This document shows, one piece after another, positions 42,691 to 54,434 of a DNA stretch of 64,000 nucleotides. Source of the DNA: Balaenoptera acutorostrata (lineage: Eukaryota > Chordata > Mammalia > Artiodactyla > Balaenopteridae). Location: contig NC_080067.1 of the NCBI RefSeq assembly GCF_949987535.1, positions 26,254,039 through 26,318,038 of the forward strand. Direction: 5' to 3'. A model generated the notes under the pieces. The model made no database searches. It had not been told where the DNA came from and saw only the letters and a program-made list of their open reading frames with translations. The position numbers and the translations under genes were made by a program. How positions within the stretch are numbered: the first letter of the stretch is position 1; each line of letters begins with the position of its first letter.

Positions 42691-43159
42691 GTATTTATTT
42701 ATGTATTTTTATTAAAGTAAAATTGATTTATAATATTATATTGGTTTCAGGAGTACAACATAGTGATTGAATATTTTTATAGATTATACTCCATTTAAAG
42801 TTATTATAAAACATTGGCTCTTTTCCCTATGCTGTACAATATATCCTTGTATCATTTATTTTATACATAGTAGTTTTTACCTCTTAATCCCATATCCCTG
42901 TCTTTCCCTTTCCCCCTTCCCTCTCCCCACTGGTAACCACGAGTTTGTTCTCTATATCTATGAGTCTGTTTCTGTTTTGTTATATTTATTCATTTCTTTT
43001 ATTTTTTAGATCCACATATAAGTGATATCATACAGTATTTGTCTTCTCTGTCTGACTTATTTCACTAAGGATAATATCCTCCAGGTCCGTCAATGTTGCT
43101 GCAAATAGCAAAATTTGATTCTTTGATTCTTTTTCATGGCTGAGTAATATTCCATTGTG

Positions 43160-43166
43160 TGTATAT

Positions 43167-43232
<66 letters not shown>
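43160..43232. repeat. (TA)n microsatellite inside L1
   Basis: More than 25 TA units, seeded by 'gtgtgtatatgtatgtgtgt', lie in the L1 3' region. The run is prone to cruciform formation and length polymorphism. Confidence 0.95.
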
Positions 43233-43238
<6 letters not shown>

Positions 43239-43369
43239 CACATCCTCTTGATCCATTCATCTGTTTATGGACACTTAGGTTGCTTCCATACCTTGGCTAT
43301 TGTAAATAATGCTGCTATGAACATTGGGGTGCATATATCTTTATGAGTTAGTGTTTTTTTTTCTTTATA

Positions 43370-44500
43370 TACAAACCCAGGAGTAGAATTGCTGAATCAT
43401 ATGGTAATTCTATTTTTGCTTTTTGAGGAACCTCCATACCATTTTCCATAATGGTTACACCAGTTTACATTCTCACCAACAATGTACTAGGGTTCCATTT
43501 CTCCATATCCTTGGCAACATTTGTTATTTGTGGTAATTTTGATGATAGCCACTCTGAGAGATGTGAGAAGGCATCTCATTGTGGTTTTGATTTTCGTTTC
43601 TCTGACAATTAGTAATGTTGGGCATCTGTTCATGTGCCTGTTGACTACCTGTATGTCTTCTTTGGAAACATGTCTATTCAGGTCTTCTGCCTATTTTTTA
43701 ATTGGGTTGTTTGGATTTTTTTGATACTGAATTGTATGAGCTGTTTATATATTTTGGATTCATAGGACATATCATTTGCAAATATTTTCTCCTCTTCAGT
43801 AGGTTGTCTTTTCAATTTTTCAGTGGTTTCCTTTGTTGTGCAAAAGATTTTAAGTTTAATTAGGTCTCATTTTTTAATTTTTGCTTTTGTTTCCTTTGTC
43901 TGAGGAGACTGATCTAAAAAAAATATTGCTACAAACTTATGTGAAAGAGTGTTCTGCCTATGTTTTCTTCTAGGAGTTGTATGGTTTCCAGTCTTATGTT
44001 GAGGCTTTTAATCCACTTTGAGTTTATTTTTGTATATGGTGTGAGAAAATATTCTAACTTAGTTCTTTCACATGTAACTGTCCTGTTTTCCTAGTACCAC
44101 TTATTGAAGAGACTGTCTTTTCCCCATTGTATATTCTTGCCTTCTTTGTCATACATTAATTGAACATATGTGTGTGGGTTTATTTCTGGGCTCTCTATTC
44201 TGTTCCATTGATCTATGTGCCTGTTTCTGTGCCAGCACCATACTGGTTTGATAACTGTAGCTTTGTAGTGTAGTCTGAAGTCAGGGAGCATGATAACTCC
44301 AGCTTTGTTCTTTTTCCTCAGGATTGCTTTGGCTATTCAGGTCTTTTGTGTTTCCATGCAACTTTTAGGATTCTTTGTCATGAGTATTTTGGTAGAGAGT
44401 GCATTAAATATGTAATAGGTCGCTTTGGGTAGCATGGACATTTTAACAATATTAATTCTTCCAATCCATGAACATGGGATATCTTGAAAGATCTTGGTTT
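43370..44500 (-). pseudogene. L1 ORF2 C-terminal relic
   Basis: Minus-strand translation gives recognisable ORF2 C-terminal segments: [23 protein letters not shown] at about 44480-44420, then [19 protein letters not shown] and [19 protein letters not shown] within 44091-44291. Conserved [18 protein letters not shown] sequence follows near 43690-43640. Frames shift several times and stops are frequent. It sits directly after the deletion junction that removed the RT domain. Confidence 0.85.
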
Positions 44501-45600
44501 CATTGAACTTTTCTATTTTTTTTTTGTCTCTTATTTATTTCCTCTCTGATCTTTATTATTTCCTTCCTTCTGCTGATTCTGGGCTTCATTTGTTCTTCTT
44601 TTTCTAAATCCTTTAGATGGTAAGTTAGGTTGTTATTTGAGATTTTTCTTATTTCTTGAAGTAGACCTGTATCACTATAAACTTTCCTCTTAAAACTGCT
44701 TTTGCTGGGTCCCATAGACCTTGGAAAGTTGTGTTTTCATTTTCATTTGTCTCATGGTATTTTCTGATCCCCCCTTGATTTATTCATTGACCCTTTTTTC
44801 TTTTTTTTTTTTTAGTAGCATATTGTTTAGTCTCCAGTGTTTGTGTTTTTCCAATTTTTCTTCTTGCAATTGATTCCTAGTTTCACATTGTTGTGGTCAG
44901 AAAAAATGCTTGATATAATTTCTATCCTCTTAATTATGTTGAGACTTGCTTTGTGGCCTAGCATCTGATCAGTCCTGGAGAACGTTCCATGTGCACTTGA
45001 AAAGAATGTGTGTTCTGCTGTTCTGGGATGGAATGTCCTGTAGATATCTATTAAGTCCTTCTGGTCTAAAATGTCATTTAAAACCACTTTTTACTTATTG
45101 ATTTTCTGTACGGATCATTTTTCCATCGATGTAAGTGTTAAAGTCACCTACTATTATTGTATTATTGTCAATTTCTCCCTTTATGTCTGTTAATGTTTGC
45201 TTTATATATTTAGGTGCTCCAATATTGGATGCATATATGTTAATGAGTGTTACACCTTCTCCTTGGCGTGATCCCTTTATCATTATATAATGCCCTTCTT
45301 TGTCTTTTGTTATAGACTTTGTTTTAAAGTCTACTTTATCTGATATGAGTATTGCCACCTCAGCTTTCTTTTCATTTCCATTTGCATGAAATATCTTTCT
45401 ATCCCCTCACTTTCAGTCTGTGTGTGTCTTTAGATCTGAAATGAATCTGTTGTAGGCAGCATATACATTGGTCTTGGTTTTTTAAATCCAATCAGCCACC
45501 CTATGTCTTTTGGTTGTAGCATTTAGTCCATTGACATTTAAAGCGATTATGGATATGTATGTACTTATTGCATTTTGTTACTTATTTCCTGGTTGTTTTT
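44478..45600 (-). pseudogene. L1 ORF2 endonuclease relic
   Basis: Minus-strand frames show the APE-type endonuclease. AILISDKVDFKTKS and KEGHYIMIKGSRQGE lie in 45095-45358, with IIVGDFNTYIDG carrying the catalytic GDFN motif. DLIDIYRTFHPRTAEHTFFS and SDHNNVKL (the terminal SDH motif) lie in 44827-45087. The linker NNLTYHLKDLEKEEQMKP and [15 protein letters not shown] lies in 44500-44715. The reading frame is broken between these blocks. It stops at about 44478-44505, where the sequence jumps to the C-terminal part. Confidence 0.88.
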
Positions 45601-45959
45601 GTAGTTCTTCTCTATTCTTTTCTTCTTCTTTTAGTTTCTTCTCTTGTGGTTTGATGATTTTCTTTAGCAGTGTGCTTGCATTCCTTTCTGTCTAGTTTGT
45701 GTATGTATTGTAGATTTTTGATTTGTGGTTACCATGGTGTTCATATATGTTGACTTATAACTGTCTCTACTTGTTTTAAATTGATAGTCATTTAAGTTCA
45801 AACACATTCTAAAAGATATACATAAGATATAAATTTTTACTCCCCTCCTCATTTTCTGTTTTTGATGTCATAGTTTACATCTTCTTGTCTGTCCTTTAAT
45901 TGTTTATTGTAGTTATAACTGACTTTACAATTTTTGCCTTTTAATCTTTGTTCTTGCCT

Positions 45960-46950
45960 ATTTAAGTGGTTGACCCATAGCCTTTCCTATATATATTGCC
46001 TTTATTAGTGGAAAAGTCTTGTAAATTCTTACTTCTTGTTGTAGCTTTTTCTTTACCACTTAGAGAATACCCTTTAACATTTAAGGTTGGTTTAGTATTG
46101 ATGGACCCTTTTAGTTTTTGCTTGTCTGAGAAGTTCTTTTTGTCCTCTTCAATTCTGAATGCTAACCTTGCTGGGTAGAGTATCCTAGGTTGTAGGTTTT
46201 TCCCTTTCAGCATTTTAGATATATATTCCACTCCTTTCTGGCCTGCAGAGTTTCTCCAGAAGAATCAGCTGATAGCCTTACTGGGGTCCTTTGTATGTGA
46301 CTCTTTGTTTTTCTCCTACTGCTTTAAAATTCTCTCTTTGTCTTTAATTTTTGCCATTTTAATTATGATATGTCTTGGTGTGAGTCTCTTGGATTCATCT
46401 TGTTCGAGACTTTCTGTGCTTCCTGAATCTGGAAATCTGTTTTCTTCTTCAGGTTCAGGAAGTTTTCAGCCGTAATTTCATCAAATACATTTTCTATCCC
46501 TTTTCTCTCTCTTCTTCTGGGACCCCTACAATGAAAATGTTATTATGCTTGATGTTGTCCCAGAAGTCCCTTAAACTATTCTTTCTTTTTTAATTTGTTT
46601 TTCTTTCTGCTGTTCTGAGTGGGTGATTTCCATTATTCTATCTTGAAGATTTCCTATGCATTCGGCTTTACCAACCCGTCTACTGATAATTCCTTCTAGT
46701 ATGTTTTCATTTCAGTTATTGTATTCTTCAGTTCCAATGGGTCCTTTTTTATATTTTCTAGTTCCTTGTAAAAATTTTTGCTATGTTCATCTATTCTTTT
46801 CCCAAGTTCAGTTAGCATTCTTATTACTAATGCTTTGAATTCTTTATCTGGTAAATTATTTATCTCTGTTTCATTAGTTGTTTTTTCAGGTTTTTTCTTG
46901 TTCTTTCATTTGAAACAAATTCTTGTCTTCTCATTTTGTTTACCTTTCTC
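45960..46950 (-). pseudogene. L1 ORF1 relic (RRM and C-terminal domain)
   Basis: In minus-strand translation, ENVFDEITAENFLNLKK and FQIQEAQKV (about 46480-46410) match the ORF1p RRM region. RLSADSSGETLQARKEW (about 46280-46230) matches the conserved C-terminal domain. LQPRILYPARLAFRIEEDKK falls in the open frame at 45962-46231. An upstream lysine/glutamate-rich part agrees with the coiled coil. Several stops and shifts break the frame. Confidence 0.82.
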
Positions 46951-48114
46951 TGTCTTTATGAAATTAGGTGAGACAGTTACCTATCTAGGTCTTGAAAGTG
47001 TGTCTTTATGTGGGGTTATCCCTATGCAGTCTGTGCATGCCCAGTGGTTTTGGTGGGAGACCTGGATCTTCCTCTGGGTGTGCTGGCAGCTACTACCTTG
47101 GTGGAAGTTAAGGCTGGAAATGGAGGGGCTAGACCACTGCAAGGTGTGAGCCGGGGCTTCTCCTATGCTCAATGACTGTCACTACCCTATCGGGGGCAGG
47201 GGCAGCATCCAAAGTGCTGGAGCAGAAGCCCTGAGGGTCAGATCCAAGTCGGTTCCATTCCCTCTAATTGTGTGCTCTCCCTCCACCCCCGGCAATGGCA
47301 CCTTCACCCTAGTGGAGAGCAGTGCCAGAGCAAGAGGAGCTGGAGTGGGCACCCGGTGCAGGCTGAGGTGTTGGCTGCTATGGTCCCAGCAAGCCAGTTA
47401 GAGCCCTAGGCTGTTTCCAATTCTCTGCCTTCACACACTGGCCAGCAACAGCTGCCCTCACTCCGTTCAGATGCAGGGCCAAGTCCAAGCCAGTTCTGAC
47501 CACCCACGTGCACACTCTCCTTGGCAATGGCAGTCTTCTCTCTAGTGTAGAGCTGAACCAAAGCAAGAGGGGCTGGAGCAGGTACCCAGTGCTGGCTGGG
47601 GTTCATGCTGGGACAGTCTCAGGAATCTGGCCAGAACCCCAAGCCATTTTCAATCTGCTTCCTCCACCTTATTTCCAGGAATAAGCCAAAGTGTGTGCAC
47701 GTTCTTTATGAGCAGCGTCTTAGCTTCTTACAGGTGTCCAGTAAGACCCACTGGTTTTCAAACCAGCAAAGGGGACTCATCTTCCAAGTGTCAGACCCCA
47801 GGGCTGGGGTGCCCAATACATGGTTTGAACCCCTCACTCCCCAAGGAGGATCTCCAAGCCTGTGATATTCCCCTTCTCCTCTGTGTCCCCTGATAGGGGC
47901 CCCAGGTCCTGACCTGATCACTTCTCCTCCCTTACTACCCAACTCCCTGTAGATCTTTCTCTACAGCCTTAGTTGTAGCAGAGACTTTCTTCCAGTTTCC
48001 AGTTTTTTTTCAGCAAGAATTGCTCCACATGTATATGTATTTTGGATTTGTTCATGCAGGGAGGTGACCTCTGCAACCTCCTACTTGGCCATCTTGATCT
48101 CCCCTCCTGTGTCT

Positions 48115-48900
48115 ATCTTTTTCAAATTTTTAACTATGGTAAAATATACATAATATAATATTTACCATCTTAACAATTTTTAAGTGCACAGTTCAGTGGC
48201 ATTAAGTACTTTCACATCATTGTGCAACCATCACACCATCCATCTCCAAAATTCTTAATCTTTCAAAACTGAAATTCTGTGCCCATTAAACAATTACTCC
48301 TCATTCCCTCCTTCTCCCAGCCCTGAGCAAACACCATTCTACTTTCTGACTCTAGGATTTTGAATACTCTAGATACCTCATATAAGTGTCATAATGCAAA
48401 TATTTGTCCTTTTGTGACTGGCTTATTTTACTTAGTATAACATTTCTAAGGTTTATCCACATCGTATCACATGTCAGAATTTCCTTCTTGTTTAAGGCTG
48501 GATAATATTCCATTGTGTGTATCTACCACATTTTGTTTATCCATTCATCCATTGATGAACATTTGGGTTACTTCCACCTTTCGACTACTGTGAATAATGC
48601 TGCCATGAGCATTAATATACAAATGTCCCTTTGATTCCCAGTTTTCAATTATTTCTGGTATATACCCAGAAGTGGAATTGATGGGTCATATGGTATTTCT
48701 ATTTTTAGTTTTTTGAGAACCCACAATACTGTTTTCACTAGCAGCTGTACCATTTTGCATTCCCACCAACATTACACGAGGGTTTCAATTTCTCCACATC
48801 CTCATAGCATTTGTTATTTTCTGGGTTTGGGTTTTTAATAGTGGCTATCCTAATGAGTGTGTGAGACGTCTTATTTTGACTTTGTGACTTTCTGCTTGAT
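48115..48900 (-). mobile_element. Old L1M 3' end (antisense)
   Basis: 'accatcttaacaatttttaa', 'cacagttcagtggcattaag', 'cattgtgcaaccatcacacc', 'ggctggataatattccattg' and 'tgggttacttccacctttcg' are the classic antisense L1M 3' UTR order. It is older than, and separate from, the L1 to its left, although it shares some 3' motifs with it. Confidence 0.9.
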
Positions 48901-50780
48901 GTGGCAGAAATGGCTGGTCCAGGGGTCTGCTGCCCAGGACCCTGCTCGGGTCCTCCTTCCCATGTCTGTTTTCTGTGCTGGGTACTTGGTATTCACAGAA
49001 CAAACTCCAAACCTTCCCTGAAAGGATGGTGATTTGGGCTTATAAATACATGTGACACACCTTGAATTAAAAAAGAAATTCAGCCCAACCTCATAAAAAA
49101 TCAGCCTCTTCCTTTGATTTTATAGGCATAAGCACTTCGGGTCATTTTTATGGGGTTAAGATCCAAGCTCTGATCGATGGCTTCTCATCTGCTTCCTGTA
49201 TTCATGGCAAGGCCCCAGAAAAGCAGGCATGGGGAAATCTATGGCTGGGTGCCACTAAAATATAAATGTTCCTTCATTTCTAATAGATGCTAAAGAATGA
49301 AGCTTATATCATTACGCCTGCTATAAAATATTAAATGTAAGTAATTCAATGTTACCCAAGGGCCAGAGCTAAGCTGGTGCCTTTTCCTTCCCCTCTTCAG
49401 GGAGGAATGGCTCTGAGTACCCCACCTGGCCCCCGAGAACTGGTGGGTGCCTGCATCTTTATAATTCATGGCTAGAGGCTGCCTTTCTTAGGGTCCCATG
49501 ATGCTGGATGCTGCAGGGAATGAATGGCAGAGAGCCAGGTTTGCAACCAACATTTTTGGCTTCTCCTGGGAGAGAGAGGACCAGAGGGGCTGCTCCTCTT
49601 CCTGACTTCTTCAAGTAAAAAGAAGATTCCCAATGTCTGATTTGACCTAAGGATATACAGTGTCAGTTACTTTTTGTGTCCCAAATCCTGCCCCCTCAGC
49701 CCATCTGGTCTCAGTGCAATCACGATGGACAGGTCAGTGCATACTCTCAGAATCTCCACATCCACTCGGAGCACCCACTTCACACTCAGGCACTGCCCAG
49801 AAGTGTGGGAAAGTTCATGTTCCCAGTAACAACTCCCCACAAATGGGAGGTGGAGGATGGGGATGGTTAATAAATATCTCAGCTGCTCATCCTTTAGAGG
49901 GAAAATCTCCGTGTACATTCTACATGATTCTCAATGGCTTCCCAGAAGGATCGAGCCCCATTTTGCCCACAGCAATAACTAGCTCAATTATGCACCTTTC
50001 CAAGTTTCCTTGTCTTGTTTTCCTTGCCCCCTCACTTTGCCTTCCTGAGACACCTCCCAAGGAAATTACCTGGTCTAAGTCTTTGTCTGAGGCTCTGCTT
50101 TCAGGGGAGCCCGTTTCAAGACATGGGCTCAAAATATGGGAAGGATTTCTGGAAGAAGAAGTGAACTTTGAGGCTTGGAAACTGATAAAAAAGGCCAAAT
50201 AGCTCTAAAAGTCAGTGTCTATGAAAAGAATTAGGCTTCAGTTGTGTTTCTTGTTCTCTATACATCTTACCCAGACCGTCAAGGTCAGGCCACAGTTGTG
50301 CAGGTCAGGTATTGCACAAGGGCACCTAACACAGGAGTTTGAAATTTGATACTTGTTCTGCTCACCAGGCCACACCCTCAAGTGCTAGGCTGCATCCAGC
50401 AGAATAAAAGATTTCTGTTTCTTAACAGGATACTGACCACTCATTCTCCAGGCCATGTGGCTTCAGGTTGGCATCTGTACCAAGAAGGTATCTTTTTCCA
50501 TTTTGCACAAAGGCATCTTATAGGCCAGCTGTGGTCCTCAGTCACCTGGGGTTCTGCCCTATGTCTGACTACTTTTATCCACAAGGCTAACACTGTAACC
50601 AAGGCAGTCTCTCTCCCATGCCCTATATGACATTTTATTTCTGCATCTGCCCTTGGCTAATGCTGACTTTCGCCCTCACTCTTCTCCCAAAATGTACTCC
50701 CATGTTCTCCAGTGTTTTTGTCTTCAAGTCTCTGCTCATTCTAATAAGCTTCCAAGCTCACTTGGATCACTGTAGTACTT
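48901..50780. other. Unique sequence, partly conserved-looking
   Basis: 49020-49390 is repeat-free, AT-rich and low in decay ('aaaatattaaatgtaagtaa'). The 180-codon frame at 49660-50202 has no recognisable family. 50140-50200 faintly resembles antisense L2. Confidence 0.35.
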
Positions 50781-50784
50781 ATTG

Positions 50785-50960
50785 GGATTCATCTATTTGT
50801 TCATTTATTCATATGTTTATTCTTCAACAAGGTATTCAGTGTTTTCTGATAATGTGCTTGGCTATGTGTCTGCAGACATGAAGCAATCCAGCCCCTGTCC
50901 TGGGGAGGGACAAGCAGACAGAGATTGACTGGTGATCAGCGCAGTGACAAAGGAATGCAC
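50785..50960 (-). mobile_element. L2 fragment (antisense)
   Basis: 'tcatctatttgttcatttat', 'taatgtgcttggctatgtgt' and 'aatccagcccctgtcctggg' fit an antisense L2 3' end. Confidence 0.45.
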
Positions 50961-52115
50961 AGGGGCTCTGTGAGCACGAGGGGTCCCTCTCCCAGACTGG
51001 GGAAGAGGCAGCGACAGATAGCTGTCTTCACACAAGGTAAAGGTGGAGGGTGGGAGATGTGGAGGACATTCCAAGAGAGAACAGCAAGTTCAAGGGCAAG
51101 GAGACAAGAATGTCCACAGGGGGCTCTAACTGTTCAGGTTTGTTGGAGTATAAACTTGGAGGTAGAGAAAAGAGAGAGATGAGACTTGGCTGGGGTGGGG
51201 GTCGGGGGGTGAGCAAGGCCCTGTCCTGCAGGATAAGCCCAGTAAGGTGCTGATAGTAATCAACCCTGTAAGAAAGAGGGAGACACTCCAGGTGCTCGGC
51301 AATGGCTTCACTCTTGCTTATATTTTGCAAATAGTAGAAATTCAGTTGATTTCCCCCCCAAATCTACCTGTGTTCCTGGATGGGAAGCCATGTGGAGTAG
51401 GGGCTCATTGGGCTGGAATGAACACTTGGCTGTAATGAATGGATGAGAAATGTTGTGGATGTGGACTTGGTCTTCTCAACTTGGAAGGTGCTGAGTCATG
51501 AAGATCAGAAACTCTGATTACCTCTGTTATCCCCATCCCTTTCATAGAGTGGACAGTGGGTTTTCTGGTCTACACATCTCCTAGGTGAATTTCATTGTCT
51601 TTTCTGGTGAGAAAGTCTATAGGCAGGGTCTCCTTGCCCTTCTTCTGGACAGAGGCATAAGACAGGAGCAAGAAGAGAGGCAGGCAGGGAGTTGGCAGTG
51701 GGCTGGGAGGAGGGGTCCAATCCCTGTTCATTTGCTCAAGATCTTAGCATGACCTTGTAAAATTCAGAGAGAGCAGAAAAAGCTTGAGGTCTTTGCGTCT
51801 TACTGACATTTATTCAAAGCCAGGTTCAAGCTCAGGCAATTTATCAATCTTCTCTGAACATCAGACCTCCTTCTCAAGGGAGTTCATGGTCCTTCCCTGG
51901 GCTGTTCAGACAATTTAAGAGACAATACAGAGTTCCTAGCCCAGAGCCTGACTCTGAGGGTGACCCCAGATGGAGTTCATTACATATCATCTTGTTCCTC
52001 TCTCCACCTTCTCCTTTAGGGATCTCTTTCCACTTCTCTCTGCCTCCCTTTCTGTAAATACATGAGTTCTATGCCAAGGTGTGTCAGCATTATCCAACTC
52101 ATCCATCTCTCTACA
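50961..52115. other. Unique sequence
   Basis: No exon recognised. Frames around 51028-51330 overlap on both strands without family signatures. Confidence 0.4.
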
Positions 52116-52119
52116 AGTT

Positions 52120-52315
52120 AATCCACTTCTGTGTTGCCACCAGTGAGGACTTCTTGAATCAGAGCTCTGATTGTGTGCTTAATTTGCCAATAATTCACCA
52201 TGTGACTGTTAGCAAGTCACATTTCCTGCCTGGGCCTCAGCATATCCATCTGTGGAATGGATGAGTGGACCAGATAATTTCTGAGAATCCTCCCAGCTCT
52301 AACATTATATGATTC
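52120..52315 (+). mobile_element. MIR3-like SINE
   Basis: 'gtgactgttagcaagtcaca', 'gcctgggcctcagcatatcc', 'gtggaccagataatttctga' and 'cccagctctaacattatatg' match the sense MIR3 order, ending in 'atgatt'. Confidence 0.82.
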
Positions 52316-52319
52316 ATGG

Positions 52320-52880
52320 CTATACACTGTCTAGGAAATAAAGCCCAAACACCTTAGCATGGCATGTAAGCTCTCCCCAGGGCCCCCGCCCCATGGTCTG
52401 ACTACAGTTTTACTCACATCATCCCTGGTTTTCTCTTTTCCACTATGCAGTCCCTTTCCTTCTCACCCCAGTGGAATTCTCTGCTACCACTTAGGAACCC
52501 TATCACACTACCTATCTTCCCCTCACTCATTCTGTTTCATCACAGCAACTAACAGTATTGGGCAGAGAGGAGATGTACAATGCTTACTTTTTTCTGAGTT
52601 AATTTGAAATTTGATTATGAGTATTACTGAGGGGAAGACAGAGAAAGCCTGAGCTTATAATCAGAGATATGGTTGGTGAGTTCACTAGACCAGGCCATCT
52701 ACACAGTTGTAAGGGCCAAAACACTGGCCCCAGAAGTACCTGCAACTCCACATTCAGCCTGTTGGTGAGACTGTTATGAGCAGATGAGATAAAAATTACA
52801 CACGGATTTTATGTCTGGATATGTCACTTTGATCAAGGATGGGCAGACTGGAGTTGTGGATAGTGTAACAGAAGAACGTG
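52320..52880. other. Unique sequence
   Basis: 'cttagcatggcatgtaagct' at 52352 may be a trace of L2. Nothing else is recognised. Confidence 0.38.
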
Positions 52881-52882
52881 GG

Positions 52883-53040
52883 GTCTGTGTGTGTGTCTGT
52901 GTGTGTGTCTGTGTGTGTCTGTGTATGTATGTCAGTGTGTGTGTGTGTCTTGTGTGTCTGTGTATGTATGTCAGTGTGTGTCTGTGTGTGTGTGTCTGTG
53001 TGTGTCCTGTGTGTGTGTCTGTATGTGTCTGTGTGTGTGC
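52883..53040. repeat. GT-rich minisatellite with 39-bp higher-order unit
   Basis: About 158 bases of TG/TC alternation. A 24-base segment containing TATGTATGTCAG occurs at 52918-52941 and again at 52957-52980, exactly 39 bases apart. The open frames through it are repetitive Val/Cys artefacts. Confidence 0.93.
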
Positions 53041-53139
53041 ATGAGTAAGCGAGAGGCAGGAGGCCCAGAATGGCTTACTCTTCTCTGACCTTTACGGCTC
53101 TCAGAACCCCTCCCGCTCAGTGAGAACTAAGGCTCCACA

Positions 53140-53420
53140 CCACACCAGAATCTCAATTAAACTAGATTAAACTAGTTAAATTAATTAAACCAGAAAAGTG
53201 TTCTTTTGTCCTTTCCAGTGTCTCGGTTGGGCCTTTGGAAGCAGCAGGGGAGCGAGGTTCAATGAGTCAATTACTGCTTTTTTTGATTCTGGTAATTCTG
53301 TTGTCAATCAGCAGAGTTATTTGTAGGTTGAATACTGTCGAATTAGGTTACCGATGCATGAGTTACTGATGATCAATGTAGCTTCTCCCGTGTGCTGACT
53401 GTGCATTGGACACCGTGAAG
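53140..53420. promoter_or_regulatory. Candidate conserved non-coding block
   Basis: It starts with three ATTAAAC-type repeats ('aactagttaaattaattaaa') and continues with 'caatgagtcaattactgctt', 'gttgtcaatcagcagagtta' and 'ggttaccgatgcatgagtta'. It is repeat-free. Function is inferred from texture only. Confidence 0.3.
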
Positions 53421-53580
53421 GCCCTTTGAATATTTTACTTCATATAATCCTTATAATAACCAGAAAGAATAGATATTTGTCTCCCCATTTTACAGAGGTA
53501 GAAACGGAGGCTCGGGACCATATTCAAGCTTGCAAACCAGGTACGCAATGGAGACCAGATTTGAATTCAGGAACGATCCC
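53420..53580 (-). mobile_element. MIR SINE (antisense)
   Basis: 'ccccattttacagaggtaga', 'aacggaggctcgggaccata' and 'gaccagatttgaattcagga' follow the antisense MIR order. Confidence 0.8.
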
Positions 53581-53584
53581 TTGT

Positions 53585-54290
53585 TCAGCCTTTCTGGAGC
53601 CTGGTGGTGTGGGGAGGAAGAAGACGAGGGGGGCCTGCAGTTGGAGATGAGCATGAAGGGTCTTGAGTGTCATTCCAGGGGGCTCGACCTTCCTTCTTTC
53701 TAGTTTCCGGGCTCTGCCTGTGGACTGGCCTCCACCAGGCATCCCCTGAAGTGTGGACAAGCCCGTGGAATGGCAGAGCTCTCCCACAGCTCAGGACTCA
53801 GATCTGGGGCACAGAGGTCCCCGACCCAGGCCCCACGTAACAAAGTGGGGCTGGGAACTGACCCTCTGCCAAGTACACAACCCCCCAGCTTTCATCGGCC
53901 TGTCAGAGCCAGTGTAGGCATGCCAAGATTTCGCTGAAAGCCAGCTGCTCTCGATGTATTAAAAGCTGAAGTCCTGGGGGCGGGAGGTGAGGGGGTGGAA
54001 GAGAGGGAGGTCTTCTGTGTTTTCTTTATGGAGCCGTTTGCCACTGCTCTGTGTGAATTGTGCCACAGAAAATCTGCTGCCAGAGGCTTCAACTGGCAGC
54101 TTTCACTGGACAATGGGCTGACACGGCTGCTGAGTACACCCCGTCGTCGTGAACCAAATCGCACAGCTTCACAAGCGAGGAAGGGGCTCGTGGTCCTCGC
54201 AATGCTGACCCTCCTCCTGCTCCCTGGAGATGAACAGCTGAGGAAAGCATGCAGCAGCTACCTCTTCCCAATCAGCAGCAATGTGACTGT
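53585..54290. other. Unique sequence, CpG-retaining
   Basis: 53930-54290 retains several CpGs and looks conserved ('gctctcgatgtattaaaagc', 'ccccgtcgtcgtgaaccaaa'). The 120-codon frame 53995-54357 is not a recognised protein. It is a possible regulatory element. Confidence 0.33.
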
Positions 54291-54434
54291 CTCCAAAAGG
54301 GCCGTTGCCCACTGGGGCTCAGCTGGCCAGATCCAGGCTCCAAGTTCAGGGACATAGGGCTTCCTTCCTGGGAGCCGACATTTCTCTCTCTCTCTACTTT
54401 AGAGCCCAGTTACTGCCCATTCTGTGTTGGCAGA

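Larger units (their letters stand above)
42691..48112 (-). mobile_element. Long L1 with 5' end but RT-deleted
   Basis: On the minus strand it begins near 48110 with 'atcaagatggccaagtagga', the typical L1 5' start. It continues with a GC-richer 5' UTR (about 48100-46970), ORF1 relic, ORF2 endonuclease relic, ORF2 C-terminal relic, and a 3' UTR ending in an A/T-rich tail near 42691. Total length is about 5.4 kb against the usual 6-7 kb or more; the missing part is mainly the reverse transcriptase. Flanks are a MIR3-like element (left) and an older L1M (right). No clean target duplication was found. Premature stops and frameshifts rule out activity. Confidence 0.9.

Noticed and set aside
42691..48112. 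Active, full-length L1
   Set aside because: ORF1 and ORF2 are broken by stops and frameshifts and the reverse transcriptase region is deleted.
49660..50202. 180-codon open frame
   Set aside because: No protein family signature, and it overlaps an open frame on the opposite strand. It is most simply a chance frame.
52811..53088. Cys/Val-rich repetitive protein-like frames
   Set aside because: They are products of a TG/TC minisatellite. Similar artefacts occur over the (TA)n at 43160-43232 and the (CA)n at 23728-23769.
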